Below, in pieces: positions 1-7,599 of a DNA stretch of 64,000 bases. The notes under the pieces were generated by a model, which was not told the DNA's origin, searched no databases, and saw nothing but the letters and a program-made list of their open reading frames with translations. Source of the stretch: Mannheimia indoligenes (lineage in GTDB: Bacteria > Pseudomonadota > Gammaproteobacteria > Enterobacterales > Pasteurellaceae). The stretch is taken from contig NZ_JBAJJM010000001.1 of the NCBI RefSeq assembly GCF_036880405.1, positions 1 to 64,000 of the forward strand, read 5' to 3'. Numbering within the stretch: the stretch's first letter is position 1; every line of letters starts with the position of its first letter. Both the position numbers and the translations under genes were made by a program.

Positions 1-2
1 GC

Positions 3-1160
3 GAGAAATTATCTGGTGATGATGAGCTAATCAATCCAGGTGATAGCGTTGAAATGATTGCAGGTAAAAACTTAACTGTTAAGCAAGAAGCGAATGGTAA
101 AGTAACTTACGCGACTAAAGATGATGTACAATTCAACTCAGTAACTTCAAATAAAGTTATTGTAGGTGATGCGACTGATCCAGCGAAAAGCTCTACATTA
201 ACATCAGGTGATAACGGCTTAGATATGGGTGGAGATAAGATTACTAACGTTGCAGATGGTGATATTAGCCCAGTAAGCACAGATGTAATTAACGGTAAAC
301 AGTTAAACAACTACACCAAAGTAAACGGTAACAACATTGGTACTGATCAAGACGGTTCTATCAATATCGTAAATGGTAACGGTACAACAGTTACTAGCGA
401 TAAAGCCGGCGAAATCAAGGTTAATGTGAACAATACTGACTTAACTGTGGCTGAAGAGGGTACGATTAACGTTCAAGATCCGAATGGTACAGGTGCTCAC
501 TACGTTAATGCAAATACTGTTGCTAAAGCAGTAAACGAAGTAAGCTGGAGTGTGAACTCTGAAACTGATAAAGCAACTGCAAATGCAGCAACCCAAAACA
601 CTTATAAACCGGTGGATAACAAGGTTAAAGCAGGTAGCCAAGTTAAAGTTAATGCAGGACGTAACGTTGAAATCAGCGGTTCTGGTAGAAACATTAACGT
701 TGCAGTATCAGATAATCCAGAGTTTAATAGCGTGAAAGTTGGTGGCACTAAACTTAGCTCGAAAGTAGCTGAAGATGGTGTAAATGAGTTGAACATTGGT
801 GGTAACAACAATGCTCCAACCCGTATTACCAATGTAGCTGCAGGTGTGAAAAATACTGATGCAGTAAACGTAAGCCAATTAAAAGGTGCGGTAAACAATC
901 TTGATAATAAGATCAACCGTAACAACCGTGATTTACGTGCCGGTATTGCAGGTGCGAACGCAGCAGCAGGTTTACCACAAGTTTACATTCCGGGTAAATC
1001 AATGGTTGCAGCGGCGGCTGGTACCTTTAAAGGTGAAAATGCTCTTGCAGTCGGTTACTCTCGCTCAAGCGATAACGGTAAAGTTATCTTGAAATTACAA
1101 GGTAATGCAAATACTCGTGGAGATTTAGGTGGCTCTGTAGGTGTTGGTTACCAGTGGTAA
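3..1160 (+). CDS. Trimeric autotransporter adhesin (YadA-like), 3' end only
   Basis: The reading frame is open from the first bases of the window, so the true start lies upstream and the N-terminal head is missing. The visible part is stalk: repeated low-complexity, Asn/Gly/Thr/Val-rich segments, including GDKITNVADG and ITNVAAGVKNTDAVNVSQL motifs typical of trimeric autotransporter necks. A coiled-coil stretch (DNKINRNNRDLRAG) leads into the C-terminal YadA anchor, which ends in GGSVGVGYQW with the terminal aromatic residue expected for an outer-membrane beta-barrel. In this family three chains form one 12-strand pore and present the passenger on the cell surface as an adhesin. A strong terminator follows directly. 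The anchor call is firm; the ligand and full length cannot be judged from this fragment. Confidence 0.9.
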   Translation, partial: EKLSGDDELINPGDSVEMIAGKNLTVKQEANGKVTYATKDDVQFNSVTSNKVIVGDATDPAKSSTLTSGDNGLDMGGDKITNVADGDISPVSTDVINGKQLNNYTKVNGNNIGTDQDGSINIVNGNGTTVTSDKAGEIKVNVNNTDLTVAEEGTINVQDPNGTGAHYVNANTVAKAVNEVSWSVNSETDKATANAATQNTYKPVDNKVKAGSQVKVNAGRNVEISGSGRNINVAVSDNPEFNSVKVGGTKLSSKVAEDGVNELNIGGNNNAPTRITNVAAGVKNTDAVNVSQLKGAVNNLDNKINRNNRDLRAGIAGANAAAGLPQVYIPGKSMVAAAAGTFKGENALAVGYSRSSDNGKVILKLQGNANTRGDLGGSVGVGYQW

Positions 1161-1179
1161 TTAATCTATAATGTGTTCA

Positions 1180-1207
1180 AATCCCCTTCTTCGGAAGGGG
1201 ATTTTTA
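1180..1207 (+). terminator. Intrinsic terminator of the autotransporter gene
   Basis: A perfect stem (aatccccttc / gaaggggatt) with a TTCG-type loop is followed by a T run, about 20 bases after the stop codon. Confidence 0.9.
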
Positions 1208-1225
1208 TTTGTAATGTGATAGGTT

Positions 1226-1300
1226 ACAAGCGGTTAAATTCTTCTAAAATTTTGCTATTATGTCAGCATTGCAAAAAAATTTACAAATTCAACCGCTTGT
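1226..1300. repeat. Inverted pair of DNA uptake sequences
   Basis: ACAAGCGGT at 1226-1234 faces its complement ACCGCTTGT at 1292-1300. The gap is about 57 bases, so this is not a compact terminator. It lies just upstream of the DUF4298 gene and probably contains that gene's promoter. The motif matches the Apl-type uptake signal known from Actinobacillus and Mannheimia. Confidence 0.7.
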
Positions 1301-1315
1301 AATAAGGGGGAATGT

Positions 1316-1615
1316 ATGAGAAAAGAAGAAATTCAAAAAATGCAAGATCGCTATAATGAATGGGTGGAGTTATTGCCTGAATTGGAAAAAGGTATTGAGC
1401 AGTGGAAGAAATCCATTGAGCTTTTAGATCCATTAAGCCAATTTTATTCTGATCCAAAATGGCGTGAGTTGCACGATAATTTTGATGAAGAGCTTGATAC
1501 AAAAGGCAATTATAGTGTGTTATCGGAAGATGCGTTGTGGAATGCGTTATCGGATCAACACCGATTAGCATTAGAATGGTTAAAATTATCCACCGCACAT
1601 ATTACAAAAGAGTAA
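1316..1615 (+). CDS. DUF4298 family small protein
   Basis: A 99-residue acidic, soluble, helical protein with no signal peptide or membrane segment. The N-terminal helix (IQKMQDRYNEWVELLPELEK) and the middle part (LDPLSQFYSDPKWRELHDNFDEEL) resemble the DUF4298 family, which is common in Pasteurellaceae and Streptococcus and has no assigned function. A good ribosome site (AAGGGGGA) precedes the ATG. It stands alone between the autotransporter and the convergent fabR, with its own terminator. The family match is from memory; no role is claimed. Confidence 0.75.
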   Translation: MRKEEIQKMQDRYNEWVELLPELEKGIEQWKKSIELLDPLSQFYSDPKWRELHDNFDEELDTKGNYSVLSEDALWNALSDQHRLALEWLKLSTAHITKE

Positions 1616-1640
1616 AATAGACGCAAAGGCGTCTATTTTT
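1614..1640. terminator. Bidirectional terminator between DUF4298 gene and fabR
   Basis: An 11-bp perfect stem (aaaatagacgc / gcgtctatttt) with a 4-base loop overlaps both convergent stop codons. It has A and T runs on both sides, so it can serve both strands. Confidence 0.85.
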
Positions 1641-2271
1641 AGCTTTGAGAGGTTTGTTTGTTGGCGTAATAAGAAGAACCACGAATGAGCATTCTAAGTT
1701 GCATAATCACTCGTTGTTTAAGTTTTTCTCGCTCTTGGTTGTTCATATCAAGGGCGTGAGAGCCAGCGGTAAAGACTAAAGTAACCAGCCCTTCTGCCTG
1801 AATATAGGCGAGATCTCGGTCGCTGTGGTTGTCTTTTCCCATAATGTAATCGGCAAGCTCTGCTACAAAATGCTGAATTTCTCGTGAGGCGGCAGTTCTA
1901 AAAGCTTGTGATGTGCCTGAACTTTCTCGCAGTAGCAATCGGAATACGTTAGGTCTGTCGGAAATCAGTTCAAAGAAAGTTTCAACCGATACAATGACTA
2001 CACTGCCACCGTTGGCAATGCGTTTCCGAGCCTGTCTCATTAATTGACGAAGCAATAAGCCGGATTCATCAACCATTGCCAAGCCAAGCTCATCCATATC
2101 TTTAAAATGGCGATAAAATGAGGTTGGAGCAACTCCAGCCTCACGGGCAGCTTCTCGCAAGCTTAGGTTGGAGAAGCTTTTTTCCGGACTTAATTGGTTA
2201 AAGGCAGCTTCAAGTAACGCTCTACGCGTTTTTTCTTTTTGAATGGCACGTACGCTCACCACATTTGCCAT
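1639..2271 (-). CDS. fabR: TetR-family repressor of unsaturated fatty acid synthesis, FabR
   Basis: A 210-residue TetR-type regulator. The N-terminal helix-turn-helix (about residues 10-50) contains SLREAAREAGVAPTSFYRHF, which is almost identical to the FabR recognition region. FabR represses fabA/fabB and tunes membrane unsaturation in response to acyl-ACP or acyl-CoA. The ATG at 2271 is preferred over an upstream TTG because it has a GAGGT ribosome site and matches the family start MANVV. It begins one base after the oxyR stop codon, so the two genes are translationally coupled. E. coli also keeps oxyR and fabR as near neighbours (with sthA between), which supports the call. Confidence 0.9.
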   Translation of the reverse strand: MANVVSVRAIQKEKTRRALLEAAFNQLSPEKSFSNLSLREAAREAGVAPTSFYRHFKDMDELGLAMVDESGLLLRQLMRQARKRIANGGSVVIVSVETFFELISDRPNVFRLLLRESSGTSQAFRTAASREIQHFVAELADYIMGKDNHSDRDLAYIQAEGLVTLVFTAGSHALDMNNQEREKLKQRVIMQLRMLIRGSSYYANKQTSQS

Positions 2272-2272
2272 T

Positions 2273-3157
2273 TTAAACCTCAGTTTTAACAATTTGTGTA
2301 ATTGCTTGAGCTAACCGCTCATAGCGTACACGGAGTGGCGAACCCGGTCGGTAAACCATACCGACTGCACGGAACGGCTTCGGAGCATCAAACGAAATAT
2401 AGCGAATGCCTTCCATTGGTTTTGCTGCCAGCTTAGGAATGAGAGCCATACCTACATTTGCCGCTACCATATTGCGTAGGGTTTCTAAATTAGTTGCTTT
2501 GAAATGCGGATTTTCTTTTGCACCAATAGATAAGCAGTAATCTAATGTGTGAGTGCGTAAGCAATGACCACCATCAAGGAAAAGTAGCTCTTTATTTTTT
2601 AATAAGCTGATATCTAATTTATCCAATTTAGCCCATTCGTGATTTTCCGGTACAACGAGATACATTTCTTCATTAAAAATCGGTACTTCAATGAAAGGCT
2701 CACTCTCTTTTACAAATGAAATGATTCCACAATCAAGCTGGCCTGCCTCAAGTTGATCCAATAGCTGATTGGTTTGCAGCTCATAAAGATAAAGGTCTAA
2801 ATCGGCAAAATCTTTTTTCAATGCAGGAATAATAATTGGAGAAAGGTAAGGTCCAAGCGTTGGAATTACCCCAATATGGAGCGGACCGGACATCTCTTTC
2901 CCTTGATTGCTTGCCATTTCTTTTAGAATTTTAACTTCTCGCAATACGACTTTGGCTTGCTCTACGAGGGTTAAGCCCGCTTGCGTGAAAAGCACTTTGC
3001 GGCTGGTTCGTTCAAGTAGAATTGTGCCTAGCTCATCTTCTAATTTACGGATCTGTCCACTCAAAGTCGGCTGGCTGACATTACAAGATTCCGCAGCACG
3101 GCGAAAATGTTTATAGTCTGCAAGGGCAATTAGGTATTCTAAATCTCGAATGTTCAA
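2273..3157 (-). CDS. oxyR: Hydrogen peroxide-sensing LysR-type regulator OxyR
   Basis: A 294-residue LysR regulator. The N-terminal winged helix-turn-helix (residues 1-60, with SQPTLSGQIRKLEDELG) is followed by a ligand-type regulatory domain. Both redox cysteines of OxyR are present at exactly the canonical positions, C199 (in GHCLR) and C208, so the peroxide disulfide switch should work. The start codon is TTG, not ATG: the family N-terminus MNIRDLEYL begins at this TTG, and GGAG lies 7 bases upstream. It is the first gene of an oxyR-fabR operon. A partial OxyR motif in its own leader suggests autoregulation. Confidence 0.95.
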   Translation of the reverse strand: MNIRDLEYLIALADYKHFRRAAESCNVSQPTLSGQIRKLEDELGTILLERTSRKVLFTQAGLTLVEQAKVVLREVKILKEMASNQGKEMSGPLHIGVIPTLGPYLSPIIIPALKKDFADLDLYLYELQTNQLLDQLEAGQLDCGIISFVKESEPFIEVPIFNEEMYLVVPENHEWAKLDKLDISLLKNKELLFLDGGHCLRTHTLDYCLSIGAKENPHFKATNLETLRNMVAANVGMALIPKLAAKPMEGIRYISFDAPKPFRAVGMVYRPGSPLRVRYERLAQAITQIVKTEV

Positions 3158-3182
3158 TTTATTTCTCCAATTTGATATTTTC

Positions 3183-3197
3183 CTATTAATCCGATAG
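3183..3197 (-). promoter_or_regulatory. Possible OxyR half-operator upstream of oxyR
   Basis: CTAT-N7-ATAG, the central half of the tetrameric OxyR motif (ATAG-N7-CTAT-N7-ATAG-N7-CTAT), lies about 25 bases before the oxyR start. The outer two elements are poorly matched, so this is only a candidate autoregulatory site. Confidence 0.35.
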
Positions 3198-3330
3198 GTA
3201 AATTATGCCATATTTGCACGCATAATGCTTCGTATTTTACAACATAACTTTTTACTTGATAGGATTTAACGATAAATTTTTAAGATTTAATTCGGTTAAA
3301 TAAATTAATAAAGAGGAAAAAATTTTTTCA

Positions 3331-3360
3331 ATAAAAGAAAATGGGGCTTACCGCCCCATT
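3331..3360 (-). terminator. Intrinsic terminator of thrC
   Basis: Read on the minus strand, the stem aatggggc / gccccatt is followed by a T-rich tract. It lies about 10 bases past the thrC stop. Confidence 0.85.
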
Positions 3361-3370
3361 GAGATGAGAT

Positions 3371-4645
3371 TTATTTTAATAAATAAGCACGCAATGTGGC
3401 AAAATCTGCTGGCATTTCATCAGATAACAACGGTAATTTGTTGTGTTTATCTAATGCTTCCGGAAGTGGCAATTCAATCTCTAAAATACGCTCAACCGAT
3501 TCTTTAAATTTTGCCGGGTGGGCGGTACATAAGAAAATGCCTGTTTCGCCTGCTTGTAGTTGGTCTTTTAAACTTTGGTATGCAATTGCACCGTGTGGTT
3601 CGCATAAATAGCCTTCTGCATATTGAGCTTTTAATGCGGCTTCGGTTTCTTCATCATTTAATGCCGCAGAGCCTAAGTCTGACAAGCTCCAACCGTTGCG
3701 TTTAAATAATTCTTCAACACGAGACCAGTTATTCGGGCGGCTTACGTCCATTGCATTTGACAGGGTTGCGACCGTTGCATTTGGCTCCCATTTGCCTGAT
3801 TTTAAATAGCGTGGAACGGTGTCGTTTACATTGGTTGAAGCAACAAAACGTTTAATTGGTAAGCCCATTGATTTTGCAATTAAGCCGGCGGTTAAGTTAC
3901 CGAAGTTACCACTTGGTACTGAAACTACTACATTATCACGTTTCTCTTTTGGCAGTTGTGCCACTGCTTCAAAGTAGTAGCAGACTTGAGCCAGTAAGCG
4001 GCTGATATTGATGGAGTTCGCCGAGTTCAAACCGATGGCTTGGCGAAGTTCTGCATCGTCAAAGGCTTGTTTAACTAAGGCTTGGCAAGCATCAAAGTCT
4101 GATTCAATCGCCACAGTACGAATGTTTCCGCCTAAGGTGCAGAATAATTTTTCTTGTAACGGACTGATTTTACCTTTCGGATACAAAATCACCACATTGA
4201 TATTTTCTAAACCATAGAAAGCGTGAGCCACTGCTGCACCTGTATCGCCGGAAGTCGCGGTTAAAATTGTGATTTTGCCATCGCCACGCACATTTGCTAA
4301 TGCCTGAGCCATAAAGCGACCGCCGAAATCTTTGAATGCTAAGGTCGGACCGTGGAACAGTTCTAACGCATAAATATCATCATTGACTTTGGCAAGCGGT
4401 GCAGGGAAAGTGAACGCATTTTTTACCATTGTATTTAAGGTTTCTTGCGGTAATTCTTCGCCGATTAATGCAGAAAGAATTCTTTGGCTACGTTCAACTA
4501 AAGGTAAATCTAATAATTCATCAATATTATCTAATTTAGGTAAGACTTCGGGGAAAAATAATCCTTGATTTTTGCCTAAGCCCTGACGTACCGCTTGGGC
4601 AAAATTCACTTGTTCTTCAGGGTGTTTGATGTTGTATAAATTCAT
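3371..4645 (-). CDS. thrC: Threonine synthase
   Basis: A 424-residue PLP enzyme that converts O-phosphohomoserine to threonine, the last step of threonine synthesis. The PLP lysine is K105 in HGPTLAFKDFGGRF. The glycine-rich phosphate-binding loop is SVPSGNFGNLTAG, and ATSGDTGAAVAHAF is the substrate and cofactor loop. The length matches the E. coli-type enzyme (428 residues). The gene stands alone: thrA and thrB, which usually precede it in one operon, are not here. The upstream neighbour mgsA is divergent. It has its own terminator, so it is monocistronic. Confidence 0.96.
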   Translation of the reverse strand: MNLYNIKHPEEQVNFAQAVRQGLGKNQGLFFPEVLPKLDNIDELLDLPLVERSQRILSALIGEELPQETLNTMVKNAFTFPAPLAKVNDDIYALELFHGPTLAFKDFGGRFMAQALANVRGDGKITILTATSGDTGAAVAHAFYGLENINVVILYPKGKISPLQEKLFCTLGGNIRTVAIESDFDACQALVKQAFDDAELRQAIGLNSANSINISRLLAQVCYYFEAVAQLPKEKRDNVVVSVPSGNFGNLTAGLIAKSMGLPIKRFVASTNVNDTVPRYLKSGKWEPNATVATLSNAMDVSRPNNWSRVEELFKRNGWSLSDLGSAALNDEETEAALKAQYAEGYLCEPHGAIAYQSLKDQLQAGETGIFLCTAHPAKFKESVERILEIELPLPEALDKHNKLPLLSDEMPADFATLRAYLLK

Positions 4646-4770
4646 TTAGGGAGATCCTTTATTTTAAAATAGATATTTTTAATTGATTTTAGCCATAAGC
4701 AATGATTAGTCAATGCAAAAGCGAAAAATAAGCGGTATGATTTAGCAAAAATTTTGCAAAGGAGATAAAA

Positions 4771-5229
4771 ATGAAAACCATCGTTCGAACAATCGCAAAA
4801 CAAAAACAAATTGCGTTGGTTGCTCACGACAGCTGTAAGAATGACTTAATCCGCTGGACACAAACCCATAAATCGCAACTTGCTTCCCATAAACTCTACG
4901 CCACAGGTACAACAGGACATTTGCTTGCGAGAGAAACCGAGCTTGAAATAACAGCATTAATGAGTGGACCAATGGGTGGTGATCAACAATTAGGTGGGCT
5001 GATTGCAGAAAAGAAAATTGATATGCTGATTTTCTTTTGGGATCCGATGAATGCTGCTCCGCACGATCCTGATGTGAAAGCCCTTATGCGAATTGCAACG
5101 GTGTGGAATATTCCTGTTGCTATTAATGAAACGTCAGCTAATTTCTTGTTAAATGCAGATTTATTTAATCAAGAGGTTGAAGCGATTGTGCCGGATTACG
5201 ATGGCTATTTGGCGGAGCGTTTAGGGTAA
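4771..5229 (+). CDS. mgsA: Methylglyoxal synthase
   Basis: A 152-residue cytoplasmic enzyme that converts dihydroxyacetone phosphate to methylglyoxal and phosphate, a bypass that relieves sugar-phosphate stress. The catalytic aspartate is D71 in LMSGPMGGDQQLGG, the signature of the family. The phosphate-binding region TGTTG at residues 45-49 is intact. A strong AAGGAGA ribosome site precedes the ATG. The gene is divergent from thrC and followed by an intergenic hairpin cluster rather than a classic terminator. Confidence 0.96.
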   Translation: MKTIVRTIAKQKQIALVAHDSCKNDLIRWTQTHKSQLASHKLYATGTTGHLLARETELEITALMSGPMGGDQQLGGLIAEKKIDMLIFFWDPMNAAPHDPDVKALMRIATVWNIPVAINETSANFLLNADLFNQEVEAIVPDYDGYLAERLG

Positions 5230-5244
5230 CATTTGGTATTAATT

Positions 5245-5331
5245 ACAAGCGGTCATTTTTACTCGCTACGCTCGCTCCTTCGGAGCCGTTGGCAAAGCCA
5301 ACATTCAAACGCAAGCGTTTGTTAGTAAAAA
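5245..5331. repeat. Mini-hairpin cluster following an uptake sequence
   Basis: An uptake sequence (ACAAGCGGT, 5245-5253) is followed by three back-to-back short palindromes: gctcc-ttc-ggagc (5274-5286), gttggc-aaa-gccaac (5288-5302) and aaacgc-aa-gcgttt (5307-5320). An outer 8-bp stem, tttttact / agtaaaaa (5256-5263 and 5324-5331), encloses all three. A related cluster containing the TTGGC-N3-GCCAA hairpin occurs at 54643-54715. No ORF is evident. It looks like a non-coding palindromic repeat that could form a branched RNA or DNA structure. Confidence 0.65.
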
Positions 5332-5346
5332 TTTACAAATAAAAAG

Positions 5347-7554
5347 ATGAATAAGTATTTAAAAAAACTGCAAAACAGTTGGCTCTCGGAAAGTGTGATT
5401 AAAACCTTGCCGATGTTTATTTCGCTCAATATTGCCGCAGTAAGCATTTGGCAGCTTGGTATTTCGCATTTTGCGATGCCGCTGATGTTAGGCATTATCG
5501 CAGGTGGTTTGGTTGATTTAGATAATAGTCTTATCGGACGAGCAAAAAATCTAATCATCAGCCTAGTGGCATTTTCACTTTCCTCCATTGGGGCAAGCGT
5601 CTCTTTATATTTAGGCTGGTTGTTCGTGCCGGTCCTGATGGTTTGTACTTTTCTTCTAGTAATGCTCGGAGCAGTTGGACAACGTTACAGCACTATTGCT
5701 TTCGGTACGTTGATTGTGGCTATCTATAACAGCTTAACTTATACCCCCGAAGTACTGTGGTATAACAATGTCGTGATGATTCTACTCGGCACATTGTTAT
5801 ATGGATTGGTCGGGATTTTAGTATATTTAGTTTTCCCGAATCGAACGGTACAGGAGAATTTAGCTTCTGCTTACCTTGCCTTAAGCCACTATTTGCTGGC
5901 AAAATCCGCCTATTTTGACCCTGATGATGACGATTTAAACGCAAAACAACTGGCACTTGCCAAAGCGAACAGTGAAGTAATGGTAGCATTTGATAAAACG
6001 CGAGTATCATTATTTTATCGTTTAAGACGACAGCACAAACAGCAACGTACGCAACGAATGTTACGCTACTATTTTACGGCTCAAGATATTTTAGAACGGG
6101 CGAGTTCCAGTCATTATCAGTATCACGAACTGTTCCAACAATTAAGTAATAGCGATTTAATGTTTCGCTTCCAGCGAGTAATGGAACTTCAAGCGGTTGC
6201 GTGTCAAAAAATTGCAGTGGCATTACGTCATCGAGAAAGATATGAACACAGTGAGCGTGGTGGGAAAGCATTGCAAGGGTTACTCAACTCGTTGGTTTAT
6301 CATCAAGAAAGAGGGTTAAAAAGCACTTACCGATGGGAATCGGTTGCTGAGAATTTAGCCAATATTGAATGCCAATTAGCTCAAATCGAACAAGGGGCAA
6401 GCCGTTCAGAGCATATTGAGCCACTTAGTAAAAATTTCACAAAATCTAACCGCTTGATAGCCGAAAATATTACGGGTTTTGGCAATATTATCCAAGCAAT
6501 TAAAGGGCATTTAACCTTTGAATCACAACTATTTCGCCACGCCGTTCGCCTTTCGATTGTGGTACTTTTATGTAGTGCAATAGTGCCACTTTTAGGTTTT
6601 GATAACAAAGGTTATTGGATTTTATTGACGGCGGTTTTTGTCTGTCAGCCCAATTATACCGCAACGAAAACCCGCTTAATTCACCGTGTGATTGGCACGA
6701 TTTTCGGCGTAATCGTTGGTGGAATGTTTGAATTGTTTAATGTAACGCTTAGTCTTGAAGCTCAACTTGGTATTATTGTACTGACCGGTTCGCTCTATAC
6801 CTTTTTCCGTTTGGTACATTACGGCTTTTCGACTTTTTACATTACCGTATTAGTGATGATAAGCCTTGATATTGCAGGCGTAAGTATAGAAAGTAGCACA
6901 TTAATGCGAATTTTCGATACGCTACTTGGCACAGCTATTGCGTGGTTAGCCGTAACATTTTTATGGCCGGACTGGAAATATCTCAATTTGCAAAGTAATT
7001 TACATAATAGCCTAAAAGCCAGCGGAAATTATTTACGGCACATTATTGCTCAACTCCAATTTGGTTATAACGAGCAACTACCTTATCGCATAGCCCGCCG
7101 TGATGTACACAACCATTTATCTGCACTCAGCAATACGATTACTAGTATGTATAGTGAGCCGCAGAAATACGCAAATGATTTAGCCTTTGCTCCGAAATTG
7201 TTAGGTATCGGCTATACCTTGCTTGGCTATATTTCAACCTTAGGAGCTTACCGCATTGCCAGCCGTGAAATTAATCGACAAGTCGATTTTTCCGCAATAT
7301 TTTTTTCACACGGACGAGAAGTCGCGAATATTATCGATAAAATTGCAGATGACAGTCGTTCATTTGCAAAATTATCGGAAAAATTGACCGCTATTGACCA
7401 AGATCTCGCTCAATTTGAGCAAGAACATCAGCAAAAACAAGACGAATTAGCCTTGATTTTGATTCAGCAATTGCGGCTAATAACCCAATTATTGCCGCAG
7501 TTGCAGAGTTTGTTGAAAATGGAAAAATTAAGTGGAGTGGAAAAAGTAGATTGA
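5347..7554 (+). CDS. yccS: YccS/FUSC-family inner-membrane protein
   Basis: A 735-residue protein with two membrane blocks separated by soluble domains, as in the YccS/YhfK (FUSC) family. The first block (about residues 17-165) has six or so hydrophobic helices. A soluble, charged helical domain spans about 170-390, a second hydrophobic block about 395-520, and the tail to 735 is a helical, Gln-rich coiled coil. Relatives include AaeB and fusaric-acid resistance pumps, which export aromatic acids. The substrate of YccS itself is not known, so transport is an inference. No membrane-fusion partner gene is adjacent. The start is weak: the ATG follows the hairpin cluster with only AAAAAG before it. 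Confidence 0.85.
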   Translation: MNKYLKKLQNSWLSESVIKTLPMFISLNIAAVSIWQLGISHFAMPLMLGIIAGGLVDLDNSLIGRAKNLIISLVAFSLSSIGASVSLYLGWLFVPVLMVCTFLLVMLGAVGQRYSTIAFGTLIVAIYNSLTYTPEVLWYNNVVMILLGTLLYGLVGILVYLVFPNRTVQENLASAYLALSHYLLAKSAYFDPDDDDLNAKQLALAKANSEVMVAFDKTRVSLFYRLRRQHKQQRTQRMLRYYFTAQDILERASSSHYQYHELFQQLSNSDLMFRFQRVMELQAVACQKIAVALRHRERYEHSERGGKALQGLLNSLVYHQERGLKSTYRWESVAENLANIECQLAQIEQGASRSEHIEPLSKNFTKSNRLIAENITGFGNIIQAIKGHLTFESQLFRHAVRLSIVVLLCSAIVPLLGFDNKGYWILLTAVFVCQPNYTATKTRLIHRVIGTIFGVIVGGMFELFNVTLSLEAQLGIIVLTGSLYTFFRLVHYGFSTFYITVLVMISLDIAGVSIESSTLMRIFDTLLGTAIAWLAVTFLWPDWKYLNLQSNLHNSLKASGNYLRHIIAQLQFGYNEQLPYRIARRDVHNHLSALSNTITSMYSEPQKYANDLAFAPKLLGIGYTLLGYISTLGAYRIASREINRQVDFSAIFFSHGREVANIIDKIADDSRSFAKLSEKLTAIDQDLAQFEQEHQQKQDELALILIQQLRLITQLLPQLQSLLKMEKLSGVEKVD

Positions 7555-7560
7555 GGAAAT

Positions 7561-7583
7561 TCCCTCTCCCGCAAGGAGAGGGG
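7561..7583. repeat. GC-rich hairpin between convergent yccS and pqiA-like gene
   Basis: The stem ccctctcc / ggagaggg has a short loop. No T run follows on either strand, so it is a weak candidate terminator. It resembles the other short palindromes scattered between genes here. Confidence 0.55.
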
Positions 7584-7599
7584 AGTATAATAAAATAGA

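Noticed and set aside
5245..5331. Riboswitch before yccS
   Set aside because: Only short perfect palindromes are present, with no recognisable ligand-binding core; a repeat element explains it better.
5322..5588. 88-residue minus-strand frame at the start of yccS
   Set aside because: It is antisense to the first membrane helices of yccS and lacks a ribosome site or known family.
7561..7583. Firm terminator between yccS and the pqiA-like gene
   Set aside because: The stem is good but no T run follows on either strand.
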